Below, in pieces: positions 11,006 through 24,409 of a stretch of DNA of 64,000 nucleotides. The position numbers were made by a program, and so were the translations under genes. The notes under the pieces are model-generated. The model was not told the origin of the DNA, searched no databases, and was given only the letters and a program-made list of their open reading frames with translations. Location: the NCBI RefSeq assembly GCF_963966145.1, contig NC_091050.1, positions 4,216,001-4,280,000 on the forward strand, in the 5' to 3' direction. The stretch is from Tenebrio molitor. Lineage: Eukaryota; Arthropoda; Insecta; Coleoptera; Tenebrionidae. Each line of letters opens with the position of its first letter. The stretch's first letter is position 1.

Positions 11006-11538
11006 CAGGGTGATTCTGAAATAAGTTTGGAAAAAAATGTGGAGTATCCGTGACACAAAATAATTCTGCGTAAATCACTTTTGGGGGTGAAATCAAAAGG
11101 ATTTTCGACGCCTTTGATTGCTATTTTCAATACAAGTGATTAAATGCACATTTGCTCATGCGTGTTGAATCTGATTTTTTTCGTGATCATAAAATAGAGA
11201 ATTTTTCCAGAAGTTTACCCTAAGCAATTTCACGTTTCAATTGAAATCTAAATAACAGGTTAAAAATTTAAATAAGGACAAGCTTTAGTTATTAATATTG
11301 AGAAAGTATTTTAAAAACAGATTAAGAAAACTTTCAGTACAACATATTTGGCGCCCTCTATCGACAAACTCGCAAAACCTTCATTTTGCTCACTAGTGAG
11401 AAAATATTTTTTCCTCACATCAAATAATGAACAAAGACCGCTGAAATTTAATGATAATGTAAAGAAATTTTTGTCTATAACTTTTTCTATCATCATCAAT
11501 TACCGGTTTTTTTCTAAACTTATTTCAGAATCATCCAG
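11006..11538. mobile_element. 533-base TA-flanked inverted-repeat element
   Basis: The left end CAGGGTGATTCTGAAATAAG recurs inverted at the right end with two changes near the tip (CTGGATGATTCTGAAATAAG). Both ends abut TA. No transposase is seen inside, so it is a non-autonomous Tc1/mariner-type element just downstream of the first transglutaminase gene. Confidence 0.75.
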
Positions 11539-12270
11539 TATTTTATACAGACACTTTTTTGAAATTTACTAGGTTTTTGTGTTGCCTTAATGTTCATAAT
11601 TCCATTTTTTTTAATTCGTCAACATTGCTGTTTTCTTTCTTTCTACTTTAACTTATGTTGTTGTCCGTTTCATGCCTATACTATACGTAATATACATACA
11701 TAAACACATTTCACATAATGAACCACTACATTTTTGTATTTAAAAAAAATTAAGTTACAAATAAATGAAACACCATTAAATGCATGATTGTTATTATATC
11801 GTTATATTCTTCTCATTATGTATGTTTTAATTAAAAATTTAATCAATTATGTATAGATATAGATTTAAGAAGTATGTATATGTATATGAGATATAAATAA
11901 ATGATTACAAAATTTTAAAATTATCTGTGGAACCGTTTAATCAATCATCCCAATTATAATTATCGTTACGTGAACTTGCTCTTTGACATCTATTTTCACT
12001 CGAAAGAATTAGCACTAATCACGAATTTTGCTTTTAAAAAACGTGTCATGTTTTAGTTAAATTAGTGTTATTCTATCAGTAAATAAAATGATTCATGTTG
12101 ACCTATCCCCACTTCGTGAAAACGTGTTCGCTTCTGTTCAACATTTCGAGTCAAGAGTCAACAACTGATGTGTGTTGCATTCAAACCGAGCACATGGTAA
12201 GGTTTGTCCAAAAAAAAATAAGTCTAATAATAAGTGTAATATATATTAATGTAAAATAAAATTAAGTACA
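11539..12270. other. Spacer and probable promoter region of the second transglutaminase gene
   Basis: AT-rich with scattered AATAAA words that could end the upstream transcript. No clear TATA plus initiator arrangement was found ahead of the ATG at 12271, so the start site cannot be placed. Confidence 0.35.
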
Positions 12271-15200
12271 ATGGGAAAATTAAAGTGTCCCAGTTGGTGC
12301 AATTGCGTTCCATGTTTCCGAGCGAAATTTACACCAAACCATGACACCCCTTTGCAACCACTGCCAAAGCCCAAAGAAGCAGGTAAGAGGCCCTTCTATG
12401 CATTTATAAAAAAAAAAGAAATCCTTATTCCGGTCACAATTTTTCCAACTAATTAAAATTAATTTGTTTACATAGGGCGTTGCGTATTTATCACATAGTT
12501 GATGAAATGTAGGAATTTCGCGTTAAAATATTGAAGGCAAACACAATCACCAAGCTGAAAATAGCATTACTAAAGAGATTTACGGCATAATTTCAGCCAC
12601 ATGAAGGCTTTTAAGAATATCTCTGTTTACATTCATTAATTTATTCCAAATGTAACTGAAAATAGTTCAAGGAGCTTTCACTTTACTTGCACACTTGTTT
12701 AAGAAAATTAGAGGATAAAAATATGTGAAATTAAATATGTAAACGTGTTGCGAAAACGAAAAATTATTAATGAAAAAGTAAAAATAGAACGTACCACAAC
12801 AATACAAAAAACAATTTAGAAACTATTCATCAGAATAGCTTCTTTGGAAATGTTTCCTTTTATTTTAATTCTCGTCTAGTTCTTGATATCAAAATTACTT
12901 CGGATTTTTAAACACCATCTACATATCACATAATGAGTAATAAAACTAGCATTCCTGACACGCAAAGGACACTATGAAATGTAGATAAATACATTATTAT
13001 GTAAACAACGAAATAAAAGGAATTCGAATAGACGCATTCACGAGAGAACATTTCAAGGTAAACTTCTTGATCCTCGTATTGACTACCAAGAGAGACGCAA
13101 CCTAAATCAAAAGTAATCTACTGATAATTGTTAAAGATATTCACTATTTTTTACTAGAAGTTTTATCTTACAAAGAATGAGTAGGAGTACAAAGAAGAGG
13201 GTAAGAGATTACGCAGATACTTGGATTTTGAATGAAAGATCCCGATGGTTTGTAATAAATGAATCAATCTCGACCACGTAAACCACAAAATGGTCATTCA
13301 AATATTACGTCATTACATGCATACAATCATATTGTAGGATGAATTATATCATTGAACGAGTTAGCTGGAATTAACTAATCTAAATAGTGTTTTTCATAAA
13401 TTCATCACCACAATGCTTTTATCAATGACTCGATTGCATTTAGGATTTAAAAAAAGATGACTGGATTGTGTTTAAATGTAGACTCAAAACAAACACCATG
13501 CAATTCTTGTAAGCAAATGTCGCTTCTTGTTAGTCCGTTTTGTGATATTTTTAAAGCATGGACTCATGATGATGTAAGATATATTTACACGGAAACGTTT
13601 TTTTATTACTGTAATAAATGCACTAATTTGATATGTACAGAAGTGCAGTTGGTTTGATATAAGCATTTGTGATTAGCATTTATAATTTGTATGTAAAAAT
13701 GCAAACAGTGAATGAACGTCTGTAGCATCTTTAAAATATGAGTCAAACACATTTTCCTTTCGTTGGCGTCTCGGTATCAAGGTTAAATACTTGACCTAGT
13801 CCCAAATTAAATATAAAATAATAGCACTAATAAGTGCCGTATCACCACACCTATTAGTAAATATAAAAAGTAAAATTAAACGTTGTTAGTTTCATTATGT
13901 GACCTTAATTATTTTCGCATTGAAATTTATTTTTTATTTCCTAATCTACTTATTTTAGAAGAAACGGAAGATGGCTTGCCTTTTATTGACGCCAAAGACG
14001 AATCAGATGTTTTAATTATACGAAAAATCGATCCGTGCAATATAATCAACGGCATCTCTCATCATACGTCAAAATTCGAAATGATGAACCGCCAGTTCGA
14101 ACCTCAACTGGTTGTAAGGCGAGGGCAAAGTTTTAGACTGGACATCACTTTGAACAGACCATACAATGAAGAAAAAGATGGGGTGTCTTTTATATTCACA
14201 GTAGATGGTAATAAGAGTCGTAGTTATAGGTGTTGGATTTTCTCATGGGCTGTGACCTTGGAAATATCTGCGCGAAAGCGAAGCGATAAACTAGTGAAAA
14301 ATGTGTAAATGAAAACTGGAAACGTCGACTACTTTCAAATTCAAATACGTACAAATAGACGAGAGAGAGTCGGTTTGTAGCGATATTCGTCGTTTGCACA
14401 GATATGACTCATAGCCCACGAGAAAATCCAAGACCTCTACCGTATTTTATGGGTTTATTGTATTTTGCATGTATTTTAGATGATGAAAAACCGAATTATG
14501 GCCATGGGACTCTAGTCGCTGTTCCTTTATTGAAAAGAGCCGATCGACACTTATCGTGGAATGTAGTACTAGAAAATGCGGTCGAGAACACCATTACAGT
14601 TCAAGTCACAACTGCTTCAGATGCAGTAGTAGCCAAATGGCACATGGAAGTCGATACTAAAATAATAAACGATGGGGCTTACAGTTACAGTTGGGACACA
14701 GGAATTTACATTCTTTTTAATCCGTGGTGTAAACACGATCAGGTTTACATGAAAGCGGAAGAGTGGCGAGATGAGACCGTTCTTAATGATGTGGGAATCA
14801 TTTGGAGAGGAACAGCCAATCGAATGCGGCCAGTTATATGGAAATACGATCAATTTGAAAAAGATATTTTGGAATGTTCTCTTTATTTGATCAGAGTTGT
14901 GGGAAGAGTGAAAAATGCGTACAGAGCTGATCCTGTTAGAACTACGAGAGCTTTAGCAGCCGCCGTGAATTCTGCCGATGATTTAGGAGCAGTGATGGGT
15001 AATTGGTCTGAAGATCATAGCGGGGGGACTCCACCAACTAAATGGTTGGGCAGCAAGGAAATCTTGCAAAAGTACTACAAGAAAAAGAAACCAGTTAAAT
15101 ATGGACAGTGTTGGATTTTTTCTGGAGTTTTGGCCACAAGTACCGTATTTGTTTCAAAGTAAGATAGGACCAAACAAAACGAATTGATATTTTAGTTTGT

Positions 15201-16647
15201 CGGGCCGTTGGTATCCCTGCTCGAGCAGTTACAAATTATTCATCAGCACACGACACCCAGAGTTCATTAACTGTTGATTATTTTATGGATGAGAAAGGTT
15301 CCGTGATGGAAGAGTTAAACTCTGATTCCATTTGGAATTTCCATGTATGGGATGAAGTGTGGATGCAGAGACCTGATCTGGGGAGAGATTATGGTGGTTG
15401 GCAAGCAGTGGACGCTACTCCGCAAGAACTCAGTGAAGAAATGTATCGAGTTGGTCCAACTTCGATTTTTGCAATCAAGCAAGGAGAGGTTCTAAGACCT
15501 TATGATGGTGCTTTTCTATATGCCGAAGTTAACGCTGACAAGGTAATTTTGAAGTTATGTGTCGGTGTTTGTTCATTTCCTGTAATGGAATGAAGTCACT
15601 ATTCTAATTTGCTTAAACGTAGCAAGTGGGTACAAGAATGTCATTTTTCATCACCGTTATGTCATCACGGTTAATTTGTAGTGGGTGTTTTTACAGCAAT
15701 TGAATTTACTATATGTCATCGATTATAAGTAGCATTTTTATTAGGTATTTTGGCGATATGCTGGCCCAACGAAACCCTTGAAACTTTTGCGTAAAGACGT
15801 CTATGGAGTTGGGAAACAAATAAGTACAAAAGCTCCCGGAAGATTTGATCGGGAAGATATCACAAGTTCATACAAGTATCCAGAAAAATCTCACGAAGAG
15901 AGGACCACAATGCTGCGAGCGTTACGTCAGTCGGAGAATTTGTTTTCGCGTTATTATCTAAATGAAGATTTCAATGATGTCCACTTTAATTTTGAATTAA
16001 GAGATGACATTAAAATAGGACAACCATTCGACGTAAGCTTGGTAATGAAAAATCGGAATAAAGTTGTGGATTACAAGATAAGCATCATCTTGCGGGTAGA
16101 AGTGGTAACTTATCGTGGTAAAGTGGGCGAAAATGTGAAGAAAGAAGACTACAACATAACCGTCAAAGCAGATTCCACTTACGAAGTCAAGATGAAAGTA
16201 ACTTACGAAGAATACGCAAAACGGGTTGTCGACCAATGTGCTTTCATAATATCTTGTTTGGCTACTGTCGAAGATACTAAATTTGAATACTACGCGCAAG
16301 ATGATTTCAGGGTTCGTAAACCTGACATCAAAATCGTTTTGCAAGATAAGCCTGTTGAAAATAAAGAAGTGACGGCAGATATTTTTGTGGAAAATCCTTT
16401 ACCGGTGCCTTACAAGAAAGGAGAATTCACTATTGAAGGACCTGGAATCGAGAAGAATATCAAAATCAAAGTTAAGAACAATGTCCCTCCGGGAGAGACC
16501 GCTAAAGGACAATTCAAGTTTACTCCACCTAGAACTGGACGTCATACAATTGCTGCCAAATTTGTTTCCAAAGAAATTGATGATGTTGACGGATTTCTCG
16601 TTATTATGGTGGAACCAAGTAAAGAAGAAAATGGAAGTAGACTCTAG
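12271..16647 (+). CDS. Tg: Transglutaminase, second tandem copy, with N-terminal cysteine cluster
   Basis: Five coding exons: 12271-12382, 13959-14207, 14480-15139, 15196-15542 and 15745-16647, encoding 756 residues with all junctions in frame. The N-terminus MGKLKCPSWCNCVPCFR has four cysteines within residues 6-15. By comparison with annulin and vertebrate TG1, this suggests fatty acylation and membrane attachment (inference). The catalytic triad is intact: C331 in YGQCWIFSGV, H390 in NFHVWDEVW and D413 in GGWQAVDATPQE, with spacings of 59 and 23. Two C-terminal beta-barrels follow, ending before a lysine/glutamate-rich tail. It lies 1.35 kb downstream of the first copy on the same strand. 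Only the intron after the first beta-sandwich segment (phase 1) is shared between the two genes, so this is an old duplicate. Both copies look functional. Confidence 0.95.
12383..13958 (+). other. Intron 1 of the second transglutaminase gene
   Basis: A 1.58-kb AT-rich intron separating the cysteine-cluster exon from the rest of the protein. A 66-codon frame at 13457-13657 is cysteine-rich but resembles no known exon. An alternative promoter within this intron would give a form lacking the N-terminal cluster; no clear one was seen. Confidence 0.6.
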
Positions 16648-16959
16648 AAAATTAGACTGAATTAAAATACCTACGGCTGGCTTGATTGTTAACAATGTAT
16701 GTTGCTCTTTTAGAAGTTTCCCTGGAGAAGATAAATATAATGGTTTTCGATAATGTAGGTACGTGCGCCACAGGTAGTACAAACTGATTTAGAAATGAAC
16801 GTAAAAAATTGTATTTATGTAATACATACATATATTAATAACGTAACACATACAGATTACATCCAAATTATATTTAAATATATAATAAAATTGTTCCACA
16901 ATAGTTATTGACTAACCAATTACACAGTTTTAATTAAGTGAACTGGTTTAACAGAAATC

Positions 16960-16965
16960 AATAAA
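16960..16965 (+). terminator. Candidate polyadenylation signal for the second transglutaminase gene
   Basis: AATAAA 313 bases after the stop codon. ATTAAA at 16661-16666 is a closer alternative. Confidence 0.3.
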
Positions 16966-17978
16966 ATATTTAATATGTATTTTGCATACTTACGGCAAAA
17001 GTGTATAAAATATAACATACAACTGAAATTGCTAAAATTTGCTATGGAACTGGTTAAAATTAAAAACTAAGCAACCACGTAAGCTTAGTCTGTATCGTGA
17101 GCTAAAAAAATAATGAAACAATAAAAAAAATATGAGTCTAATTTATTTTTGTATTGTTTTTGTCAGTATTAATAAAATATTTTAAGATTTACAAGGAATT
17201 ATCATGTTCAGTATAATTTTACAAATCAAAGAAGTGTAATTTTGTCATAAATTTTTCTGTACCTTTGGATTTTATGTTTATTTTCTGTTTCTATGTATCT
17301 CTGACGATTATTCAGCATATTTGTGTAATTTAACAGTGCAAATGTAAAGAAAAGAATAAATTCCTTAATTTTATTATTTGCACTCTTTATTTTGTCTGAC
17401 TTTCTTTAAGCATGTATTATTATTTATCTTTATATGTATGCTTCTGTGTAAAACTAAATGTTTTTATGAAATTGAATAAAATAGTTCCGTTTTATAGTGA
17501 AGAGTTGTTTATCGGTATAGCAGCAGAAAACGTATCTACGATTACACTTTAATAGCATTCTAGAATCTAGAATCACAATTCGTGTAAGACTGGGGCGGGA
17601 AGCAATGTAATTTCCAAAAAATGCCTGACCTGAACAAGACCCATGGTCAATTATTAAGGTAAGAGAAGTAGGGAAATTAAAATTTTATTGATATGAAATT
17701 TAAATTTTAATGTAGATATTAGCAAAAATTATTCCAATGCATAATGTACAGTTTTATAACCTCTACATGACGAAAAGTATAGTAGAACACAATTTTTTTA
17801 GTGTTGCGTCTTCCTAAGTGTTCGACTATTCAGCGCTAGAGGGCAACAGTGATTCGTTAGGTAATGCTTAGGTTCAATTTGCTGCAATTAATAAATTAAC
17901 GTTTTACAAATATATGCAGAAGTTATAGTGAGATGTTTATTTACAATCTCACAATTTAAAATTTTAGTTTAGTAGGTA
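16966..17978. other. AT-rich spacer after the transglutaminase pair
   Basis: No gene is recognised. It contains further AATAAA words and a perfect 17-base palindrome at 17557-17573 (ATTCTAGA-A-TCTAGAAT). Confidence 0.4.
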
Positions 17979-18212
17979 CAGTTGGTTGCAAAAAAAACGG
18001 AAACTGTCAGAATAAAATTGAGACATTTTTACAATTTTTTCATAGTGTGAAACCTTCTTACGAGAGATAGGTTAGAATTATAGTCAAAATTGAATGACAT
18101 TTTAAAAAATTATTTGATATGTATTGTCAAGTAAACAATTAATTGGCAAATGGACAAAACCAAATTTACATTAGGAAAATTTTCACTTTCCGTTTTTTTT
18201 TGCAACCAACTG
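17979..18212. mobile_element. 234-base TA-flanked MITE
   Basis: The ends are inverted copies of CAGTTGGTTGCAAAAAAAACG (20+ bases), each next to TA. It is non-coding and has the size and form of a mariner-type MITE. Confidence 0.8.
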
Positions 18213-19599
18213 TACATCGTTTTACATTTTTTGGGTGAATAAATTACAATTTTTGCAGCCTTTAAGTGGTGAAGACCACTTGTATACATTGTTGTATTAC
18301 ATTTATTTTGATATCTGATGCAAATAGTTATAGAACTGCACACGCCATCTGTTACAATCTACTTTCTTACTAAATTTCAAAATATGCTTTTGTTTTAATT
18401 GAAAGTTTCAGTTTAAACTGAATTGTATTTTTTACGTCATTAAACAATTAATGAAATCAATAATTAAAACTAAGTTATTTCTTGAAGAAATAAATACCTT
18501 GTGCATTGCTTTTTTATTCTGCATACATATGCTCGTACAGTTGGAAATAATGTTCTTACTACCTTATGTGTATGTCGTGCGATATGCATTATAATATGTA
18601 AACCAAAGTATGTATCTTCAATAAGTGAATATACCGAAAATGTGGTTAAACATTTTAAATTTAAGTTAATTCCATCCCCAACGAGACGCTTCTCGAAGCG
18701 CTAATAAATCGAATACACAGAGCCCGCAAGAGCGTGTAAGAATACTTACTGTGAATGAAAAAATTAAAAAATTATAACAACATTTTTAGCATCTTTTTGC
18801 ACGTACTTTTCACAATTGGTCTGAAGATCCTAGGGTTTTAATATTTTGATGTATAAACTGTATAAACGACAGTCAGAAAACCCGAATGCGAGACAGTAAG
18901 GTTAGGAAGTTCTTTGTTGACGTTTCATGTACCTAAACGTGTGTGCATTCATAATGGTTCATAACGAAATGCCTACAAGGAATCTGACGAATGCTGCAGT
19001 GTCTTGAAATGTCGTAGTGAAGCATTTCAATCGAAGAAGACATGCGGTTTCATTTCTGAGACTGACTATTACAAATCTCGATCACAAGATGTATCATAAA
19101 ATTGCAAGTTTAATGTATAAGTAAGTATTTATTTCATATACCTACGTATTTGCTTTTATGAAATTTCGAATTATGAAAATATCATTAATCAGTAACTTTA
19201 TGTTTATGATACATATTTTTAGAGTCAAAATGTTAATATTTATTTTAAAATCGAAAGTAAAAAGTATTTCTATTGAATACAAAAAAATTGATGTGAAGAA
19301 AAGTGAGACACAAGATTATGAACAAAAATTATATTTGATAATTTTGTCTTTTTTCTTTGGTTTGTAAATATGTACGTCCCTATATCGCCTGACAAAATAT
19401 AAGATCACGGACATTTAAATGTTCCATTACGACTCAGTTTTCTTGAGAGAACATCCTGTAATTACAAAATCCGATTTGTTGATAGCTCAAGTCGACTATA
19501 TTAAAAAAGATAATAATTTACTTTGAAAAGACATTTGAAAGAACATTGATCTTGGGAAGCGAAAAAATGTTAACCGGTAGCGTCTAATTGTAAATGAGT
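18213..19599. other. AT-rich spacer
   Basis: No gene, RNA or paired inverted repeat recognised. Confidence 0.4.
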
Positions 19600-20110
19600 T
19601 TAAAATGGTAGACGCGCTGCGTATAAAAATGTGCGGTAAAAAGTGTAGCGGAATGCAGACGTCGAAGTAGCCGTTGTTAATCGTGTGTTGGTGATATTAA
19701 GCAAAGAGGGCGACCGTGGTAGAGGAACGAAGGTGTGAGCGGCGCCCAAGATAATTACAGGGCTCGGTGGCCGCGATATGATGAATTAGTTGCTGTTACT
19801 GCCTCTCATCTCTACTCGAGAACGCTTTGCGCTTGAGATCACACCACGGCATATCTTATTAGAACGCTTTGCCTTACCTGGCTAATTCGTCCCATTTCGA
19901 AATAATCACCAAGATAATAATTTCAAAACAGAAAGAACAAGAAATAAACAAAACACGTCGTAATGAAGCGTTGCGTCTGCGTAAGAGCGGTGAATGGCGT
20001 TTACTGCCGCTTAAGTCATTGACGGTTCCTAAGAATGAAAATGCAATAGGTTTTTTGTTGACGTGAGTCGTCTTAAACGTCTTTGGTGATGTATGGTGCG
20101 GCAATAATTT
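19600..20110. promoter_or_regulatory. GC-richer island, possible regulatory module or distant promoter
   Basis: The base composition rises sharply above the flanks. It contains GTATAAAAATG at 19621, a full T-box half-site AGGTGTGA at 19731-19738, and varied non-repetitive sequence. The frames here have no family resemblance. Regulatory function is inferred from composition and from position upstream of the T-box gene. Confidence 0.3.
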
Positions 20111-22379
20111 TGTTTTATTGCACCGGTCTGTTATGCCGCTAATTTGTTTCGAAAAATAAAAGGCAACGTTGCCACAGGCTAGCTAACCGTCAGCCGTCAT
20201 GCCCATCACTTGTGGAACTGTTTTTGTCCATATAAACCGCATTTTATGGTATTGAGATAGCCGTTGTTAAGTCGATTAGTTAAAGCCATTTGTTTTCTTC
20301 TTAAACTGTAAAAAATATTGTTCTACATATTCTTTACTTCTAATCACAAAAAATGCTCATTTATCACGTATGCGTGATAACTTATAGATAACCAACGGAA
20401 AAAATTAATATTACGTTCGATCAAGCAGCAAAGCTTTTTATTTTTTATCTTTACAGACTACTAATACAAAGCATCGATTTTAAAAATCTAGACATTTTGG
20501 TCAAACCCTGATTTATCATCATTCATCAACATTAATTAATTAATTAATTAGTAAATAGGCGAAATGAATTAAAATTAATAAGAAATATTAAAAACACGCG
20601 TGAAATCTAATGAAACTAGAAATGAATAACGTTATACGTTACAGAAAAAAACTAGATTTAAGGTTGCAGTCATAAGATTCAGGTTTTTAGCCTAACGGGC
20701 TAAAAAAAATTCACTGATTGTCGTCTTTGAATCGTTCTATCGACTGCTGAAAACCGGAAGGGCCCATCGCTGTCAGTTTTTGAGTTATTCGAAGCTAAAT
20801 CGAAGCAAACTTTTTTGTCAATGGGGAATTTCGTGTATACTCGCAACTGCCCAAATCGAAGAACCGATATCAAAATCTTATATACAAATTGCATTCAAGT
20901 TTTCTTAATATGTTTTTTCATATCGCGCATTTGATTTTCTTTACTCTGTATATCTTTGGTTTTTCGCATACTTCATCGTGAAAAGTGGAAAAAAAGGAAG
21001 ATATTTGTAAAAACGTATTTGTTTCCTCACTTTTTTTCTAATCGTTCTTAAAACTGATTTAAAAGAGTTGAAAATGAGAGATCTAAAATTTTGTTGATCG
21101 AAAGTGAAGTGTTTGGAAAAGATGATGTTAGATATTTTTATGAATTTTTTACAGTATCATGAAGGTACCCAGTCCCAGGTCCAGTAGTAATATTTACAAT
21201 ATGTACTTCTTATCTGAATGTATATTTTTATTATACTCGTACAATTAGAAGTACCTGATTAAGTTCAATTACAACGAACAATGGGCAATAATTGTCATTT
21301 TACTGAAACTTTACATACAGTTATCTCAAAGTAATTGAACACAGACTATTAAAGAGATAGCTGCCCATATCTTTACTGATCCATATTAAAGGACAATTAA
21401 AACATTGGTTCCGAGATTTAGATTTCTATGTAGGTAAACATCAACAACCTCATTGCTCGTATGTCAGTCTTACATGCTTTCAACAAAATTCTAACTTCAC
21501 TCAATTAAAGTTCACCAACTAGGTACAGGTTACAGAACTTAGGTATACCTATTTCCAAAAGATAAATTTCAATTTCAGCCAATATAGGGTGTAAGCAAAC
21601 TGGATTTTATAATTTTAATACTGATATATTATAAATCCTTAGTGATATTTTGAGAAGCGTAGATTTATTGATGATCGTGAATTTGAGAGAAGTTTTAAAA
21701 ATCCCCGTAAATTGCTGCAGTCAATAAGTCAGCTTACGTTATCTCCTCAAAAAAAACAAAACAATTTTTGTATCTTCGCGACGGCGTTTGGTCACTTTCG
21801 GTTTTTTCAAAATATGGCAATCGTACCAATCTCAACCCCGGACTATGCCTATTGATTATTATGAATCGTAAAAAATGAGGTACATATTAATTTTATTAAA
21901 AAAAAAATCTTGTATAAACTTATCACTTATTTCTCTGGTCTCGCTTTAAGAACCATGCGATTCGGTTTCAGGCAAAATTTCAAAGGCATCTTTTTCAAAG
22001 ATTTTCGGATTAGACCACTTCAGCTTAATTGGCAGACTTTTAATTCCGCTATTAGGTGTTAAAATTATAGACTCCAATTGGACCCGGTATATCTGTGAAA
22101 TTATGTAGGTATATGATATGTGAAAAAGTGAAAGGATAAAATGAGGTTCTAATAACACAAATGCTGAAAAGTAGAGCATGATTAATTTAAATCTCATTTT
22201 TTATTGACGCTTTTTTCATGTACGAGTAAGTGTGAATAAAAATGGTTTCGCAAAATTAGCACTCGAATTAAATAACATTTATTCTGTAATAATTCAACAT
22301 ATTCGTAGGTATCAGTGGTACTCGTATTTACAGAATAGGAGATGCTTATTAAAGTGAATGTGAAACGCTGTGCTTTCTA
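20111..22379. other. AT-rich spacer with a TAAT microsatellite
   Basis: Includes a short ATTA/TAAT run at about 20531-20551. No gene was found. Confidence 0.4.
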
Positions 22380-22960
22380 TATCTGTTAATGCAATAAACC
22401 CAGATTAATCCGGGGTGGAGATTTGAGATAATAACTGCAATAAATATGCTCCGAGATGATTGTTCATTAAAAGATTTAGCCCATGAGTGGCCGCGAGTTG
22501 GCCGTATCGCCGAATCAGAGCGGTGTGACCATAATGAATTATTAGACGGAGGTAATAGCCTTCCAAGTTTACACCTAAGTAATGATTTCGACACTAAACG
22601 TTAAAAGGGGCCGCTGGATGGATGGCCGACAATGGGCTAATAGTTGGAGCTCGACCTGGACCGATTATTTATGGGATACACGAAAACTAAACTCGGCCTG
22701 ATAATTAGATGCTGAAACTAATTAACTGCTGGAACGGGTCGGAGGTGTGAAACAAAGAACCGACCGCCGCAGGTCCATATGATCCTCGGCCGCTCTTTAT
22801 GATCTTTGCCGATATTTCTCAACACTCTCACATTCGTCCGTTTTTGCAGTTTACAATAACTGCCAACAAAAGTTGTCTCGTTTGTTCGCGTAACACTTTA
22901 AGATCCGATCCTGATATGTTTTGCAACAACTAATCTGTCGTTAGTGAACTGACGAATTGG
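22380..22960. promoter_or_regulatory. Candidate cis-regulatory module with clustered T-box half-sites
   Basis: A GC-richer, non-repetitive block with homeodomain-type TAATTA words and three T-box-like half-sites: GGTGTGA at 22522-22528, TTTACACCT at 22568-22576 (reverse orientation) and AGGTGTGA at 22743-22750. No open coding exon was recognised. Enhancer function is inference. Confidence 0.35.
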
Positions 22961-23674
22961 TTTCTTCGAGTTATGTTTTGTCTTTCACTTCGTGTGTGGT
23001 TCAATCGACATTGCAGTCTTGGTTAATACTTTTGTTAAGTGCGAGTCTATCATTTTGAGACTTGTAGGCGTTATTAGTAGCCAATGTAATGCGAACTTTG
23101 ATTGTTCCTCACAAATGACGTCAAGACAATAAATCAAAATTACATGCCCAACGTACGAAACAATGGCACTTGTTTCGTGGGATGACTTACAACGTTTTTC
23201 ATTGCATTACGGTGTTCAAGAAATTTGGCCGTCGATAAATTTTTAACTGTACCTGAGGCCGAGCTAATAGCTTGTGTCAAGTATAATAGATGGGTGACAA
23301 CGTCTATACTAAATCTATTTGCCTACACATGATGAATGTATTCTTTTTTAATTTGAATGGGTACGACTCATATTTTATCATTTTCTAAATAGTACGCTAT
23401 GTTAAAAAATAATTTAGTTTAATTCATGTTCCTGCTGTGAAATGTAATCTAGAATGTCTAGGCGGCAAAATATCTTTGCCCGCAATTAACCTTTTAGCTA
23501 CCGGAAAAAAATTGGTTTGATACACCAGTTATGTAGACAGATAGATCTGTTCAGAATGAAAAATTTAACATCCTGCGTTCCTTGTCTAAGTTTCCAAATA
23601 TAAAATTAAAATAGAACAGAAGAAGTTTCACTGTTATTGAAAAGATTCAAGTTACAAATTCTGTATCATTTACA

Positions 23675-24087
23675 CAGACTGATTCACATTCCTTTCCGAC
23701 CCTTACGAATTTTAAACGCAACCAGTAATACGTTATTCAGTTATAACTTGATACTTTTATTTACTATGACTATGACTATGAACACTCCTGAATCACTTGA
23801 CAATTTTTTTTGTATAATTCTAAAATATTTTTTGTTAATTAAAATGTGCTCCAATGACGAAAGGATCGATATTATATTGATATATGATGAGTCAATTTCT
23901 TAAATTAAAAAAAAAATGTCGATTACTGCCATTTTTGAATGTTTATAATTGAGACTTTTGTGAGGGATGTCCAAACCATACAAAAGTTTAAAATTATTCA
24001 TATTTTTGGATTAAGTTATGAATGAAAAACGTATTACTGGCTGCATTTAAATTTGGTCAGGGTCGGAAAGTTATGTGAATCAGTCTG
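23675..24087. mobile_element. TA-flanked inverted-repeat element, about 413 bases
   Basis: CAGACTGATTCACAT followed by CTTTCCGACCCT-like sequence at the left recurs inverted at the right, with small differences. TA lies next to both tips. Non-coding. Confidence 0.7.
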
Positions 24088-24409
24088 TATAAGGATACAT
24101 TAAGATATTATCTACAGCGACCATCAAAGGGTAAAAATCCTACCAGTTTATAAATCAAATATTGAATATTAACTGAACAATTTTTGATACTTGTAGATAT
24201 CATTTTGTTTAAAATTTAGGAAGCTTTCCTTTGCCGTATGTTTTAATGACAGTTTAGAACTTGTGCTTCAACTGTTCACAGTCATTAGGAGTTTCTATTA
24301 AATGATTTGTGTACTCGTTTTTAGAAGATATTTTTATTTATTGCCGATCTAATCAACCTTTAATAAATAATTCGAGTAAATAAATTATAAAATAAGTCAC
24401 AAATGTTAA

